Shown here: in pieces, positions 1-8,699 of the stretch
How the letters are laid out: the number at the start of each line of letters is the position of its first letter
Position numbering within the stretch: position 1 is the stretch's first letter
Assembly: GCF_005250615.1 (NCBI RefSeq)
Contig: NZ_SULM01000005.1
Location: 124,001-188,000 of the forward strand
DNA from: Pseudomonas rhizoryzae
GTDB taxonomy: Bacteria > Pseudomonadota > Gammaproteobacteria > Pseudomonadales > Pseudomonadaceae
Length of the DNA: 64,000 nt
Direction: 5' to 3'
Notes under the pieces: generated by a model
The model's database searches: none
The model's input: only the letters and a program-made list of their open reading frames with translations
Told to the model about the DNA's origin: nothing
Translations under genes and position numbers: made by a program

Positions 1-1
1 C

Positions 2-778
2 TCGGGCGGCTTCCTCGATAACCCGGTCGTTCATGCCGTACCCAGCGGCATGGGGACCGTGCTGCTGTTCGATGCGCGCAGCTGCGCGCTACTCTGCGTG
101 ATGGACGGCAGCCTGCTTACCGGCCTCAGGACCGGCGCCGCGGGCGCAGTCTCGGTCAAGGCCCTGGCGCGAAAGGACGCGAAGAAGATCTCTTGCGTAG
201 GGACCGGAAAACAGGCGCGGATGCAGCTTCGCGCCATCAGCTTGGTCATGCGAATTACCGAGATCCATGCCTGGAGCAGAAGCCCGGCATCGAGCGCTTG
301 CTTCAAGGCGGATGTGGAAAGTGAACTGGGTATTCCGGTGATCTTGTCCGGCTCGAAGCAGGCAGCGGTGGAGCAGGCCGACATCCTGGTTACCACTACC
401 CGTGGCAAGGGCCCACTGGTGGAGGCGGAGTGGGTCAAACCCGGTACTCATATCGTGGCCATCGGCACGGATATGCAGGGCAAGCAGGAATTGGCGCCCG
501 AGATCTTCAAGCACGCCAAGATAGTCAATGACTCCATCGCTCAGTGCATCGACAAAGGGGAAACCTGGCATCCCCTGAACCAGGGAATCATCGGCCTGGA
601 CGATATACATGGTGAGCTTGGCGAGATCCTGCTGGGCAGAAAGCCCGGTCGGGAGAACGATAGGGAAATTACCCTCTTCGACTCCACCGGCATGGCTATC
701 CAGGACAACACCACCGCCGAAAAAATTTATCGCAACGCCCTGGAACAGCACGTCGGAAGCTTTTTCGCGTTCCTTTGA
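2..778 (+). CDS. Ornithine cyclodeaminase / mu-crystallin family protein (5' end outside window)
   Basis: The reading frame is open from base 2, so the N-terminus lies to the left of the window; the first ATG at position 50 is internal. The visible 259 residues carry hallmarks of the NAD(P)-dependent ornithine cyclodeaminase/mu-crystallin family: an [11 protein letters not shown] segment, a nucleotide-binding [10 protein letters not shown] loop, and an [11 protein letters not shown] segment. Members convert ornithine to proline, reduce cyclic or linear imines, or act in hydroxyectoine breakdown (EutC) and iminosuccinate reduction (BhcD). The next gene, 34 bp downstream, is a fold-type II PLP dehydratase; this pairing occurs in both the EutB/EutC and BhcB/BhcD systems. 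The substrate cannot be decided from the sequence. Confidence 0.85.
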   Translation, partial: SGGFLDNPVVHAVPSGMGTVLLFDARSCALLCVMDGSLLTGLRTGAAGAVSVKALARKDAKKISCVGTGKQARMQLRAISLVMRITEIHAWSRSPASSACFKADVESELGIPVILSGSKQAAVEQADILVTTTRGKGPLVEAEWVKPGTHIVAIGTDMQGKQELAPEIFKHAKIVNDSIAQCIDKGETWHPLNQGIIGLDDIHGELGEILLGRKPGRENDREITLFDSTGMAIQDNTTAEKIYRNALEQHVGSFFAFL

Positions 779-812
779 CGTTCGCTTTTGGCAGTAGGAG
801 AGAGGACAGCCC

Positions 813-1784
813 ATGCGCGACCATCCAACCCTCGAGGATATCCTGGAAGCCCGGGAGCGCCTGAGACCTCATATCAGGCATACGCCACTGCTGCGCGCCG
901 AGAAGATCGAGAAGAACCTTGGCTGTCAGCTCTATCTGAAACCCGAGACGCTACAGATTACCGGGGCGTTCAAGATTCGCGGCGCCTTGAACAAGACCCT
1001 TTCGATGCCAAGGGAAGAGCTTGCCCACGGCATCATCGCCACGTCCTCGGGCAATCACGCCCAGGGTCTGGCCTATGCCGCGCGCCTGCTCGGGGTAAAG
1101 GCGTTCCTGGTACTGCCCGTGACGACGCCGAAAATCAAGATCGCCAATACTCAAGCCCTCGGCGCCGAGGTGATCCTGTTCGATGGCGATACCGCCGCCC
1201 GCTGGCAAAGGGTGTACGAGATCGCCGAGGAGAAGGGTTATGTGCCCGTGCATGCCTTCGAAGACCCGCTGGTCATGGCGGGGCAGGGCACCATGGCCTG
1301 CGAGATACTCGAGGATCTCGCGGATGTCGATACCGTCATCGTGCCCATGGGCGGCGGCGGCCTGATATCAGGGGTGGCGACCGCGCTCAAGGAGAGCAAT
1401 CCCGCGGTGCGTGTGGTCGGCGCAGAGCCGGCGTTGACGCCCAAGTACTACCACAGCCGGCTGAACAGGCGGCGCACCTCCTTGCCGCTGCAAAACACCA
1501 TTGCCGATGGTTTGCGCATCAGTGTGCCAGGGCAGAATCCCTATCCGATCATTGAGCGCTACGTCGATGAGATCGTCCTGGTCGACGACGAGCATATCGT
1601 TCAGGGCATGCGTGCCCTGGCCAAGGACGCCAAGCTGGTCGCCGAGCCTGCGGCCGCGATCGGGATCGGCGCGCTGCTGGCAGGTGTGGTCAAGGTTAGG
1701 CCCGAGGAAAAGGTCTGCGTGGTGTTGAGCGGAGGCAACTGGGATTTGGCGGATCTGGCCGAGGTCTATGCCGCTGCCGAGTAG
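813..1784 (+). CDS. Threonine/serine dehydratase-like PLP enzyme
   Basis: This 323-residue fold-type II PLP enzyme probably removes ammonia from a hydroxyamino acid. The PLP lysine is Lys54 in GAFKIRGALN, the SSGNHAQG loop lies at residues 78-85 and the phosphate-binding GGGGL at 180-184. The protein ends without an ACT domain, so it is a catabolic or specialised dehydratase, not the isoleucine-regulated IlvA. It follows the cyclodeaminase by 34 bp and is closed by a strong terminator at 1835-1865, so the two form the end of one operon. Hydroxyectoine (EutB) and beta-hydroxyaspartate (BhcB) dehydratases are alternatives to plain threonine dehydratase; sequence alone does not separate them. 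Confidence 0.85.
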   Translation: MRDHPTLEDILEARERLRPHIRHTPLLRAEKIEKNLGCQLYLKPETLQITGAFKIRGALNKTLSMPREELAHGIIATSSGNHAQGLAYAARLLGVKAFLVLPVTTPKIKIANTQALGAEVILFDGDTAARWQRVYEIAEEKGYVPVHAFEDPLVMAGQGTMACEILEDLADVDTVIVPMGGGGLISGVATALKESNPAVRVVGAEPALTPKYYHSRLNRRRTSLPLQNTIADGLRISVPGQNPYPIIERYVDEIVLVDDEHIVQGMRALAKDAKLVAEPAAAIGIGALLAGVVKVRPEEKVCVVLSGGNWDLADLAEVYAAAE

Positions 1785-1834
1785 GCGTGTGAAGGCGTCG
1801 GGCAGTGCCCCCGATGCTGCCTTTGCGCTCCGAT

Positions 1835-1865
1835 AAAAAAGCCCCTCCACAAGAGGGGCTTTTTG
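1835..1865 (+). terminator. Rho-independent terminator after the dehydratase gene
   Basis: AAGCCCCTC and GAGGGGCTT form a perfect nine-pair stem with a five-base loop, preceded by an A-run and followed by TTTTT. The A-run and T-run make it usable on both strands. It closes the cyclodeaminase-dehydratase operon. Confidence 0.92.
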
Positions 1866-2160
1866 TTTGGTCTTGTTCACCTGACGTATTGGATGGGGCG
1901 GGTCCTGCCTGCGTATCAAGGCGTCTGGTAAATCCAGGGGTTTCTTGGCAGGCAGAAGGTGCTGGGCAGCCCAAGGTCCTGTTGGCGGCGTGATGTCTAG
2001 ACGATATTGGGCCGTCAGCATTCGCCCGCAGATACTGCCAGCAGGCTCCGAATTGAGCAGGAATCTGCCCGAGCGCCCCTGCCATAGAGCATCCCCGCAG
2101 GAGCGAACTCCCTAAGCTTGGAGCCATCACCACTCATCCAGGCGCGGGAGATCGCTACCA
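1866..2160. other. Intergenic region before the HAD gene
   Basis: About 295 bases without a credible gene. I see no clear sigma-70 or sigma-54 promoter and no strong hairpin. It presumably holds the promoter of the 2161-5821 operon. The Shine-Dalgarno of the HAD gene (GGGAGA at about 2147) is weak and rather distant. Confidence 0.5.
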
Positions 2161-2862
2161 ATGACGTACAAGCCGCAATTCATCAGCTTCGACTGCTACG
2201 GCACGCTCATCAACTTCGAAATGGGACCGACCGCGAAAAAGCTGTTCGAGGATCGTGTGCCAAGCGCGCTGATGCCAGCCTTCCTCGATCGCTTTCGTTT
2301 TTACCGCTTGGATGAAGTTCTGGGCGATTGGAAGCCATTTTTCCAGGTGGTGGAAAACGCCATTCAACGTACCTGTGCCAACTACGCAGTGGAATATCGC
2401 GCGTCCGACGCGCTAGCCCTGTATCAGGCCGTGCCTACTTGGCAGCCACATCCGAATGTCATCGAGACCCTCAAGGCAATAGCTCCGCATGTACCGCTGG
2501 TGATCTTGTCGAACTCCATGGTCGATCTGATTCCCGCGAGCGTGGCCCATCTGCAGGCGGAATTTCACGCGGTTTACACCGCGGAAGAAGCGCGCGCCTA
2601 CAAACCCCGAGCGCAGATGTTCGAGTACATGTTCGATCAGCTTGGCTGTGGGCCGCAGCACATGATGCACGTCTCTTCGAGCTTCCGTTACGACCTGATG
2701 ACCGCCTCGGACCTGGGCTTCATGGCCAAGGCCTTCATCGATCGCGGTCATGAGCCGGTCTGCGCGGGATATGGCGTCGAACGCCTGACCGATATCCGTC
2801 AGCTTCCCGGTTTGCTTGGTCTCCCGGGGCCAGCCGAGACCCTCTCGCCGAGGCAAGGGTGA
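2161..2862 (+). CDS. HAD-superfamily hydrolase, haloacid dehalogenase type II-like (copy 1)
   Basis: The 233-residue protein starts with the HAD motif I FDCYGTLI, giving Asp11 as the nucleophile; motif II is the Ser in VILSNS, followed by the YKPR lysine and the SSSFRYDL segment typical of (S)-2-haloacid dehalogenase-like enzymes. Substrates in this branch include haloacids and small phosphorylated metabolites. It overlaps the start of the kinase gene, so translation is probably coupled. A close relative, roughly half identical by eye, is at 10523. Codon use is less GC-rich than in that copy: among the first 88 or so codons about 26 end in A or T, against about 10 of 75. Its position before a kinase/phospho-lyase pair suggests a role on the same substrate family, but this is inference. 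Confidence 0.88.
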   Translation: MTYKPQFISFDCYGTLINFEMGPTAKKLFEDRVPSALMPAFLDRFRFYRLDEVLGDWKPFFQVVENAIQRTCANYAVEYRASDALALYQAVPTWQPHPNVIETLKAIAPHVPLVILSNSMVDLIPASVAHLQAEFHAVYTAEEARAYKPRAQMFEYMFDQLGCGPQHMMHVSSSFRYDLMTASDLGFMAKAFIDRGHEPVCAGYGVERLTDIRQLPGLLGLPGPAETLSPRQG

Positions 2863-3941
2863 TGATTGCCGACACGCACCCAACCGTATCGGCGACCATG
2901 GATACGCCGCCACCGAGCCTCCCCCCTGAAGAGGTACAGGCGCTCATTCGTCGTCTCTACGGTGTGGATGGCAGTGTTGACATACTGTTGGGTGAGCGCG
3001 ACCAGAACTGCTGTCTGGAGACGGCTACCGGTGAGCGTTATGTCGTCAAGATAAGCAATCCATCCGAGTCGCAGGCAGTGGTGGATTTTCAGATCGCGGC
3101 GCTCGACCATATCTTCCGCGTGGCGCCCACTCTTCCGGTCCCGCGGGTGGTGCGCACGCTTGGTGGGCAGGCGCGCGATATCGTGGTGCTCGCTGACGGG
3201 TCATCGACCTGCGTGCGGATGTTGACCTATCTCGATGGTGTGCAGATCCGCGATACCAGGCGTACGGCCACCCAGCGGCGAGCGATGGGCACCTTCCTCG
3301 CCGAGCTAAACCTCGCTTTACGAGACTTCAAGCACCCGTCCGCGACCCACGATCTGTTGTGGAACGTTTCCACGGCGCATCGCCTGGTCACCAAACTCGA
3401 TAGCATCGAGGATGGTCCTCGCCGAGCACTGGCAAGGTCATTCATGGCGCGTTTCAACGAGCATGTGCTGCCGCTTTTGCCGGAACTGAGATCTCAGGTC
3501 ATCCATAACGATTACCACCTCTACAACGTGCTGGCAGCACCCCGGGATCATGAGCGCATCGTGGGGATCATCGACTTCGGCGACATGCTGCATGCGCCGT
3601 TGGTAGGAGAGGTCGCTACTGCCGCGGCCTTCCACATGAGCGGCAATGCCGATCCGCTCCTGGGGCCAGCGCAATTCCTCGGCGCTTATCACGCCACGCT
3701 ACCGCTTGACGAAAGGGAGCAGGAGATCGTTGCCGACCTCTTGGCGACGCGTCACCTGATCACCGTGTTGATTTCGGAATGGCGGGCCAAGCGCTATCCG
3801 GAAAACCACGGCTACATCATGCGCCACAACGCCGCCTCATGGGAGGCACTGACGTTGCTGGCCGATCTTTCTCGAGATCAAGCGCGCGAGTTGTTACTCA
3901 CCGACGTATGCAAAGGACACCGCCATGAAGAGCACCCCTGA
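2859..3941 (+). CDS. APH-family kinase, hydroxylysine/amino-alcohol kinase-like
   Basis: A 360-residue aminoglycoside-phosphotransferase-fold kinase. Lys64 (VVKIS) fits the ATP-anchoring lysine, HNDYHLYN at 216-223 is the catalytic loop with its Asp, and DFGD at 239-242 the metal-binding motif. Start may be GTG at 2859, inside the stop of the preceding gene, or ATG at 2862. The 3' end overlaps the following class-III PLP gene by 17 bases. In animals and many bacteria, an APH-type hydroxylysine kinase (AGPHD1/HYKK) works with a PLP phospho-lyase (AGXT2L family), sometimes as one fused protein. The same pairing here supports phosphorylation of a hydroxylated amine or amino acid. The exact substrate is unknown. 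Confidence 0.8.
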   Translation: MMIADTHPTVSATMDTPPPSLPPEEVQALIRRLYGVDGSVDILLGERDQNCCLETATGERYVVKISNPSESQAVVDFQIAALDHIFRVAPTLPVPRVVRTLGGQARDIVVLADGSSTCVRMLTYLDGVQIRDTRRTATQRRAMGTFLAELNLALRDFKHPSATHDLLWNVSTAHRLVTKLDSIEDGPRRALARSFMARFNEHVLPLLPELRSQVIHNDYHLYNVLAAPRDHERIVGIIDFGDMLHAPLVGEVATAAAFHMSGNADPLLGPAQFLGAYHATLPLDEREQEIVADLLATRHLITVLISEWRAKRYPENHGYIMRHNAASWEALTLLADLSRDQARELLLTDVCKGHRHEEHP

Positions 3942-5280
3942 CCTCAATATGGTCAACGCCTATATACCGGGCCGCGTCAAACTGAACGCTGCCACGGCGG
4001 CACTGATAGAGCGACGCGACGCCTTGCTCGGTCCGGCCTATCGGCTGATGTACGAGCATCCCCTGCATATCGTGCGTGGCGATGGCGCCTGGCTGATCGA
4101 TCCCGAAGGACGCCGTTATCTCGACGCCTACAACAATGTCGCCTCGCTTGGCCATTGCCACCCCGCGGTGACCGAGGCGATTTGCCGACAGGTGCAGACC
4201 CTGGCTACCAATACGCGCTACCTGCACGATACGATTCTCGAACTGGCCGAACGCCTGCTCGCCACCGTGCCCGAGACCGAGCTTGCGCATCTCATGCTGA
4301 CCTGCACCGGTAGCGAGGCGAACGACGTCGCCTATCGCATCGCCCAGGTGCGAACGGGAGGCACGGGCGTGATCGTCACCGAGACCGCGTATCACGGCTT
4401 CACCGATGCAGTGTCGAAGTTCTCGCCGTCGCTAGGTGCCACGGTGGACCTCGGTGCCCATGTGCGGCTGGTACCGGCGCCGCGCCTGTACCATGCCGGA
4501 TCGGTCGATATCGCTGATCGCTTCACGCGCGACGTCGAGGCGGCGATCCGCGACTTGCAACGTCACGGCATCAAGCCGGCCGCGCTGCTCGTGGACTCGG
4601 TATTCACCAGTGATGGCATCCTTCCTGAGCCGGCGGGTCTACTGCAGGGCGCGGTCGAGGCGATCAAGCGGGCCGGTGGCATTTTCATCGCCGACGAGGT
4701 TCAACCGGGCTTCGGCAGGACTGGCGTGCATATGTGGGGCTTCCAGCGTCACGGTGTGATCCCGGACATCGTCACCCTGGGCAAGCCGATGGGCAACGGA
4801 CAACCGGTCGCCGGGCTGCTGGCCACGGCTGACGTCCTGGCCGAATTTGGTAAGAATTCCAGGTATTTCAATACCTTCGCGGGTAATAACGTGTCCTGCG
4901 CCGCCGCGTTGGCAGTGCTCGACACGATCGAGAAGGAACGGCTGGTGCAGCATGCCGCCGACGTGGGCACGCTTCTGCGAGAGGGTATCGCGGCGCTCGC
5001 CCGCCGGCACGAGGCCATTGGCGATGTACGGGGGGTAGGCATGTTCGTCGGCGTGGAGCTCGTGTCCGATCGGCTGACACGAGAGCCGGATCGAGCGCTG
5101 ACGACCCGGGTGGTCAACCTGATGCGCGATAAGGGTGTCCTGCTCAGCGGCTGCGCCATGGGACACAACGTGTTGAAGATTCGCCCGCCCTTGGTTCTCA
5201 CCGCGGAGCAGGCCGGCGTGGTGATAGAGACGCTCGACGCAGCGCTGACTGAAGCGCACCCTGCAATCACAGGTTTATAG
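3925..5280 (+). CDS. Class-III PLP enzyme resembling ethanolamine-phosphate / phosphohydroxylysine phospho-lyase
   Basis: The 451-residue protein has the aminotransferase class-III fold: Asp257 (IADEVQ) binds the pyridine nitrogen and Lys287 (TLGKPMGNG) forms the Schiff base. The YNNVASLGHCHP and ATNTRYLHD segments are those I associate with the AGXT2L1/AGXT2L2 phospho-lyases rather than ordinary aminotransferases. Those enzymes eliminate phosphate and ammonia from phosphoethanolamine or 5-phosphohydroxylysine to give an aldehyde. The gene starts inside the kinase gene, 17 bases before its stop, behind an AAAGGA Shine-Dalgarno. A simple omega-amino-acid aminotransferase is the alternative, but the adjacent kinase makes it less likely. 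Confidence 0.82.
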   Translation: MKSTPDLNMVNAYIPGRVKLNAATAALIERRDALLGPAYRLMYEHPLHIVRGDGAWLIDPEGRRYLDAYNNVASLGHCHPAVTEAICRQVQTLATNTRYLHDTILELAERLLATVPETELAHLMLTCTGSEANDVAYRIAQVRTGGTGVIVTETAYHGFTDAVSKFSPSLGATVDLGAHVRLVPAPRLYHAGSVDIADRFTRDVEAAIRDLQRHGIKPAALLVDSVFTSDGILPEPAGLLQGAVEAIKRAGGIFIADEVQPGFGRTGVHMWGFQRHGVIPDIVTLGKPMGNGQPVAGLLATADVLAEFGKNSRYFNTFAGNNVSCAAALAVLDTIEKERLVQHAADVGTLLREGIAALARRHEAIGDVRGVGMFVGVELVSDRLTREPDRALTTRVVNLMRDKGVLLSGCAMGHNVLKIRPPLVLTAEQAGVVIETLDAALTEAHPAITGL

Positions 5281-5305
5281 CGCTCCACGTTCGAAGGCAG
5301 ACAAC

Positions 5306-5821
5306 ATGCACTCTACGGCGTCTCTCGATCCGTTCGATATCAAGATTCTCGTGTATCTACAGCGCGAGGGACGCTGTTCGAATGTCGAGCTCTCTTCGGC
5401 CATATCGCTGAGCGAGAGCCCCTGCCTGCTCCGCACCAAGCGATTGCAGGATGCCGGGGTAATCCGCGGTTATCATGCCGATATCGCCTTGGAGAAGGTG
5501 GGCAGTCATGTCGTCGTCTTTTCCGAGGTTACCCTCAGTAGTCATCGACCTTGCGACTTTCGCACGTTCGAAACCGGAATCACGAAGTATCAAGAGATCG
5601 TCGAGTGCCACAACGTGAGCGGCGGTTACGACTATCTGCTGAAGATCGTGGTACCCAGCATCAACTGGTTGCAGGCGCTGATGGATCGATTGTTGGAAGA
5701 CAACGTCGGTATCGAGAAATTTGCCAGCCGCATCGTGTTGCGCCAGCCGCTTCGCCAAGGCGGCTACCCACTGGAAACCATAGTGAATAAACGGCCGAGC
5801 TGGGCTGATGCAGGGCTATAG
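5306..5821 (+). CDS. Lrp/AsnC-family transcriptional regulator
   Basis: A 171-residue regulator: an N-terminal winged helix-turn-helix (about residues 5-60, with LDPFDIKILVYLQREG and SLSESPCLLRTKRL) followed by an RAM/AsnC ligand-binding domain (about 70-150, containing CHNVSGGYDYLLK). It follows the phospho-lyase by 25 bases in the same direction and probably senses an amino acid handled by this operon and regulates it. It resembles the AsnC protein at 20897-21388 in layout and in the GGYDYLL effector-loop motif, so both may belong to the subfamily seen beside amino-acid and ectoine catabolic genes. Confidence 0.93.
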   Translation: MHSTASLDPFDIKILVYLQREGRCSNVELSSAISLSESPCLLRTKRLQDAGVIRGYHADIALEKVGSHVVVFSEVTLSSHRPCDFRTFETGITKYQEIVECHNVSGGYDYLLKIVVPSINWLQALMDRLLEDNVGIEKFASRIVLRQPLRQGGYPLETIVNKRPSWADAGL

Positions 5822-6021
5822 CAAGCTCTCTTAGCGCCCTTAACAAAGGGTCGCGAGCAGCTGTCATGCGAGTGCGCTCGAAACGCTGGACAGGTACCGG
5901 TTCGCTTGGGTGTAGGCGCGGGATACCTGGGGAGTGGGTTCGAGCGTCGCACGCGGCTGTAGTGGTTTTGTTAGCCGTTCTCGACCTATCGCTGATCCCC
6001 CTGCTGGGTTTGTCCTGAGCC

Positions 6022-6061
6022 TCCTGGCGCGGCAGTTACCCCAGGGTTTCTGCCGCGAGGA
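6022..6061. repeat. Imperfect inverted repeat between convergent genes
   Basis: CGCGGCAG at 6028-6035 pairs perfectly with CTGCCGCG at 6050-6057, and the stem extends through TCCT/AGGA with a two-base bulge. It lies between the convergent AsnC and GNAT genes and has no T-run. It may be a REP-type element or a weak bidirectional terminator. Confidence 0.45.
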
Positions 6062-6087
6062 CACAGCTAGCGCGCGGCCGCGGTCGC

Positions 6088-6930
6088 TCAGCCCAGTGCC
6101 TGGGTCAGCAGGGCGAATTGATCCAGGCCGTCGCGGGGCTCAGGGGGTGTGCCCTTGGCCATCTGTTCCACCTCATCGACCTGGGGAATCCCCAAGTTGA
6201 TGAGCCAGGGACTGAGCGCGCCGCGAGCGGTCACGTCGAAGCGCACGTAACGGCCCTCGGCCTGGCGCAGCAGGGCGAGGCTAAGCGCCTTGGCCTGCTC
6301 GGTGGATTCGGCCACCACGGGCCCGACTGAGAGGCCTCTGCCAAAGGGGCGTAGCAGGGCGAAGCCGCGCAGTTCGCCGGAGCGTTCCAGGCCGACGATG
6401 CGTTCGGCCTGGGGCAGCAGTTCGCGAAGCAGGGCGGTGCGGTCCAGCCCGGTGGCAGCCTGGGCCAGGGCTTCCAGCTGGGGGGCATCGGCCAGCGTCA
6501 GCGTGCGAACCTGCTCTTCCAACGGATGAGGTGAACCCATGGCTGGTAGCGCCGCGATCTGGTGCTGATAGATGTGCTCGTAGGACGCGAAGCCCTGGCT
6601 GCGGTAGAGCGGGGCGCCGCGCTGCGTGGCGACCAACAGCGGCGTGCGGTTGCCGGCCAGTTGCAGCAGGCCGTCCATGAGGCGCCGGCCGTGGCCCTGG
6701 CCCTGGTGGCTGTCGGCGACGATCACCAGGCCGATGGTGGCGTAGTCGCCCTGGGGCACGCAGAAACCGGTGCCGAACACGCCCTGGTCGTCTTCCAGTA
6801 CCAGGCCTTCGGCGGTGTGGAACAGGCATTGCCAGTCTTCCAGGCGATGGGGCCACTGTAGCGCCTTGGATAGGCGGTGGGCGGTGGCGAGGTCGGTTTC
6901 GCGCAGGGGTCTCAGGGTGGCGTGGGACAC
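6088..6930 (-). CDS. GNAT-family N-acetyltransferase (two-domain)
   Basis: A 280-residue acyltransferase. The first half holds the acetyl-CoA pyrophosphate-binding loop QGQGHG at residues 76-81, after the beta-4 strand IGLVIVADS. The second half, with LSVGPVVAESTEQAKALSLALL, looks like the extra domain common in Pseudomonas proteins annotated as GNAT plus Acetyltransf_18. The gene is alone on its strand, convergent with the AsnC gene and divergent from the aldehyde dehydrogenase gene across 183 bases. The substrate is unknown; small amines or amino acids are plausible given the neighbours. Confidence 0.85.
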   Translation of the reverse strand: MSHATLRPLRETDLATAHRLSKALQWPHRLEDWQCLFHTAEGLVLEDDQGVFGTGFCVPQGDYATIGLVIVADSHQGQGHGRRLMDGLLQLAGNRTPLLVATQRGAPLYRSQGFASYEHIYQHQIAALPAMGSPHPLEEQVRTLTLADAPQLEALAQAATGLDRTALLRELLPQAERIVGLERSGELRGFALLRPFGRGLSVGPVVAESTEQAKALSLALLRQAEGRYVRFDVTARGALSPWLINLGIPQVDEVEQMAKGTPPEPRDGLDQFALLTQALG

Positions 6931-7113
6931 GGCAGGGCTCCGGTTCGGGGCTGACAGATTCAGGCCTCAGCCTAGCAAACGCCGACGGCAGATTCGGTTG
7001 CGCTGTGCTGGGCACGCCGGCGCGAGCCACCGAAGGTCTGCGCCAGTTCGGCAAAAGATGATGATCCGCACACCTAGCATGGGGCCAAGCCCACAGCCCT
7101 AGCGGAGCGCGCC

Positions 7114-8589
7114 ATGGCCTCGTTCGACCCCGCCGCAATTGCGGTTCGTTGTGCTCATTTCATCGGCGGTCGCAGCCGCGAAGCCGCAGCCGGGTTGGAG
7201 GTGTTCCGGCCTTCCGACGGCGAGTTCCAGAGCGGCTTGCCGTGCGCCTCGGCCGACCTGGTCGACGAGGTGGTGGAGAGTACCTGGCGCGCCTGGAAGA
7301 CCAGCGACTGGGCGACTCGCCCGCCGCGGGAACGGGCGCGAGTGATGCGCCGTTGGGCCGACCTGGTGGAAGCCGATGGCGAGGTGCTCGGCCCCCTGGA
7401 AGCCGTGGGTTCGACCCGTCCGCTGCGTGACGTGTTGGCCTGGGACATCCCCTACGTGGCCGAGGGCATCCGTTTCTTCGCCGAATTCGCCGACAAGCAT
7501 GGCGGCGAGGTGGCGGCTACCGCTACCAGCCATCTGGGTATGCAGATCACCGAGCCCTATGGCGTGGTGGGTGCCATCGCGCCCTGGAACTTCCCGCTGA
7601 GCATGGCCGGCTGGAAGATCGCCCCGGCGCTGGCCGCAGGAAATGCCGTGGTGATCAAGCCTTCCGAACTGACGCCGTTCTCCATCCTGCGCCTGGCCGA
7701 ACTGGCGGTCTTGGCCGGTGTGCCCGCCGGTATCCTCAGCGTGGTCCAGGGCGATGGCCGGATGACCGGCGATGCCCTGTGCCGTCACCCGCGCATTGGC
7801 AAGGTGACCTTCACCGGTTCCACCGGCACCGGCAGCGCCATCATGAGCGCCTGCGCCGAGAGTGGCCCCAAGCCGGTGACCCTGGAGCTGGGCGGCAAGA
7901 GTCCGCAGCTGGTGTTCGCCGATGCCCCGGACCTGGCGCGCACCGCTCGCAGCGTGGCCGCCGCCATCACCGGCAACGCCGGCCAGGTGTGCGTCTCGGG
8001 TTCGCGGCTGCTGGTCCAGCGCGCGGCGCTGGAGCCCATGCTGGAGGGCATTCGTGCCGCCTTCGCCGAGCTGCGCCCGGGGCCGACCTGGTCGGCCGAG
8101 ACAACGCTGTCGCCGATCATTTCCCACCGCCAGGCCCAGCGCATCCATGACATCGTCACGCGCAGCCAGGCCGCCGGCGCGGAGATCCTGGTCGGTGGCG
8201 CGCTGCAGGACGGACTGGGCGGCGCCTACTATCAGCCGACGCTGATCGCCGGGGTCGATGCGGAAAATCCCGCAGTGCGCGAAGAGATCTTCGGCCCGGT
8301 GCTGACCGTGCAGGTATTCGACGACGAAGCCGAAGCCCTGGCGCTGGCCGAGCACCCCACCTACGGCCTGGCCGCGGGCGTGCACACCGCCGACCTCGGC
8401 CGGGCGCTGCGCCTCACCCGGGCGCTGGAAGTGGGTACCGTCTGGGTCAACCGCTATGGCCGCAGCCACGACTGGATCATTCCCACCGGCGGCTACAAGA
8501 GATCCGGCATTGGCAAGGACCTCGGTCGCGCGGCCTTCGAGGCCAACCTGCGCAGCAAGAGCGTACTGATCGATCTGGAGCACTCCTGA
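7114..8589 (+). CDS. Aldehyde dehydrogenase (betaine/gamma-aminobutyraldehyde-like)
   Basis: A 491-residue NAD(P)-dependent aldehyde dehydrogenase. Cys293 in GNAGQVCVSG is the catalytic thiol and Glu258 in LELGGKSPQ the general base; GAIAPWNFP and FTGSTGTG form the cofactor site. The family includes betaine aldehyde, gamma-aminobutyraldehyde and gamma-glutamyl-gamma-aminobutyraldehyde dehydrogenases. It is monocistronic as far as the sequence shows, with a hairpin 47 bases after the stop. With an amine-oxidising flavoprotein nearby (11221-12513), a role in oxidising aldehydes from polyamine or amino-alcohol breakdown is reasonable but not proved. Confidence 0.9.
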   Translation: MASFDPAAIAVRCAHFIGGRSREAAAGLEVFRPSDGEFQSGLPCASADLVDEVVESTWRAWKTSDWATRPPRERARVMRRWADLVEADGEVLGPLEAVGSTRPLRDVLAWDIPYVAEGIRFFAEFADKHGGEVAATATSHLGMQITEPYGVVGAIAPWNFPLSMAGWKIAPALAAGNAVVIKPSELTPFSILRLAELAVLAGVPAGILSVVQGDGRMTGDALCRHPRIGKVTFTGSTGTGSAIMSACAESGPKPVTLELGGKSPQLVFADAPDLARTARSVAAAITGNAGQVCVSGSRLLVQRAALEPMLEGIRAAFAELRPGPTWSAETTLSPIISHRQAQRIHDIVTRSQAAGAEILVGGALQDGLGGAYYQPTLIAGVDAENPAVREEIFGPVLTVQVFDDEAEALALAEHPTYGLAAGVHTADLGRALRLTRALEVGTVWVNRYGRSHDWIIPTGGYKRSGIGKDLGRAAFEANLRSKSVLIDLEHS

Positions 8590-8636
8590 TCGCTGCAGGG
8601 CGCCGTTGAGTCGAGCCGTCACGACGATTACCTGAT

Positions 8637-8657
8637 GGCGCTCCATCCCGGAGCGCC
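8637..8657 (+). terminator. Terminator-like hairpin after the aldehyde dehydrogenase gene
   Basis: GGCGCTCC (8637-8644) and GGAGCGCC (8650-8657) form a perfect eight-pair stem with a five-base loop, followed by a T-rich but interrupted tract. It separates the dehydrogenase from the chemoreceptor gene that begins at 8700. Confidence 0.55.
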
Positions 8658-8699
8658 GTGGGCTTTCCGTTTCTTTCCAGGTTTTAGGGGGCGGTAGGT

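Noticed and set aside
2-1784. Calling the cyclodeaminase and dehydratase hydroxyectoine genes eutC and eutB
   Set aside because: The pair also fits beta-hydroxyaspartate and threonine/proline metabolism, gene order differs from the usual eutABC, and no other ectoine gene is visible.
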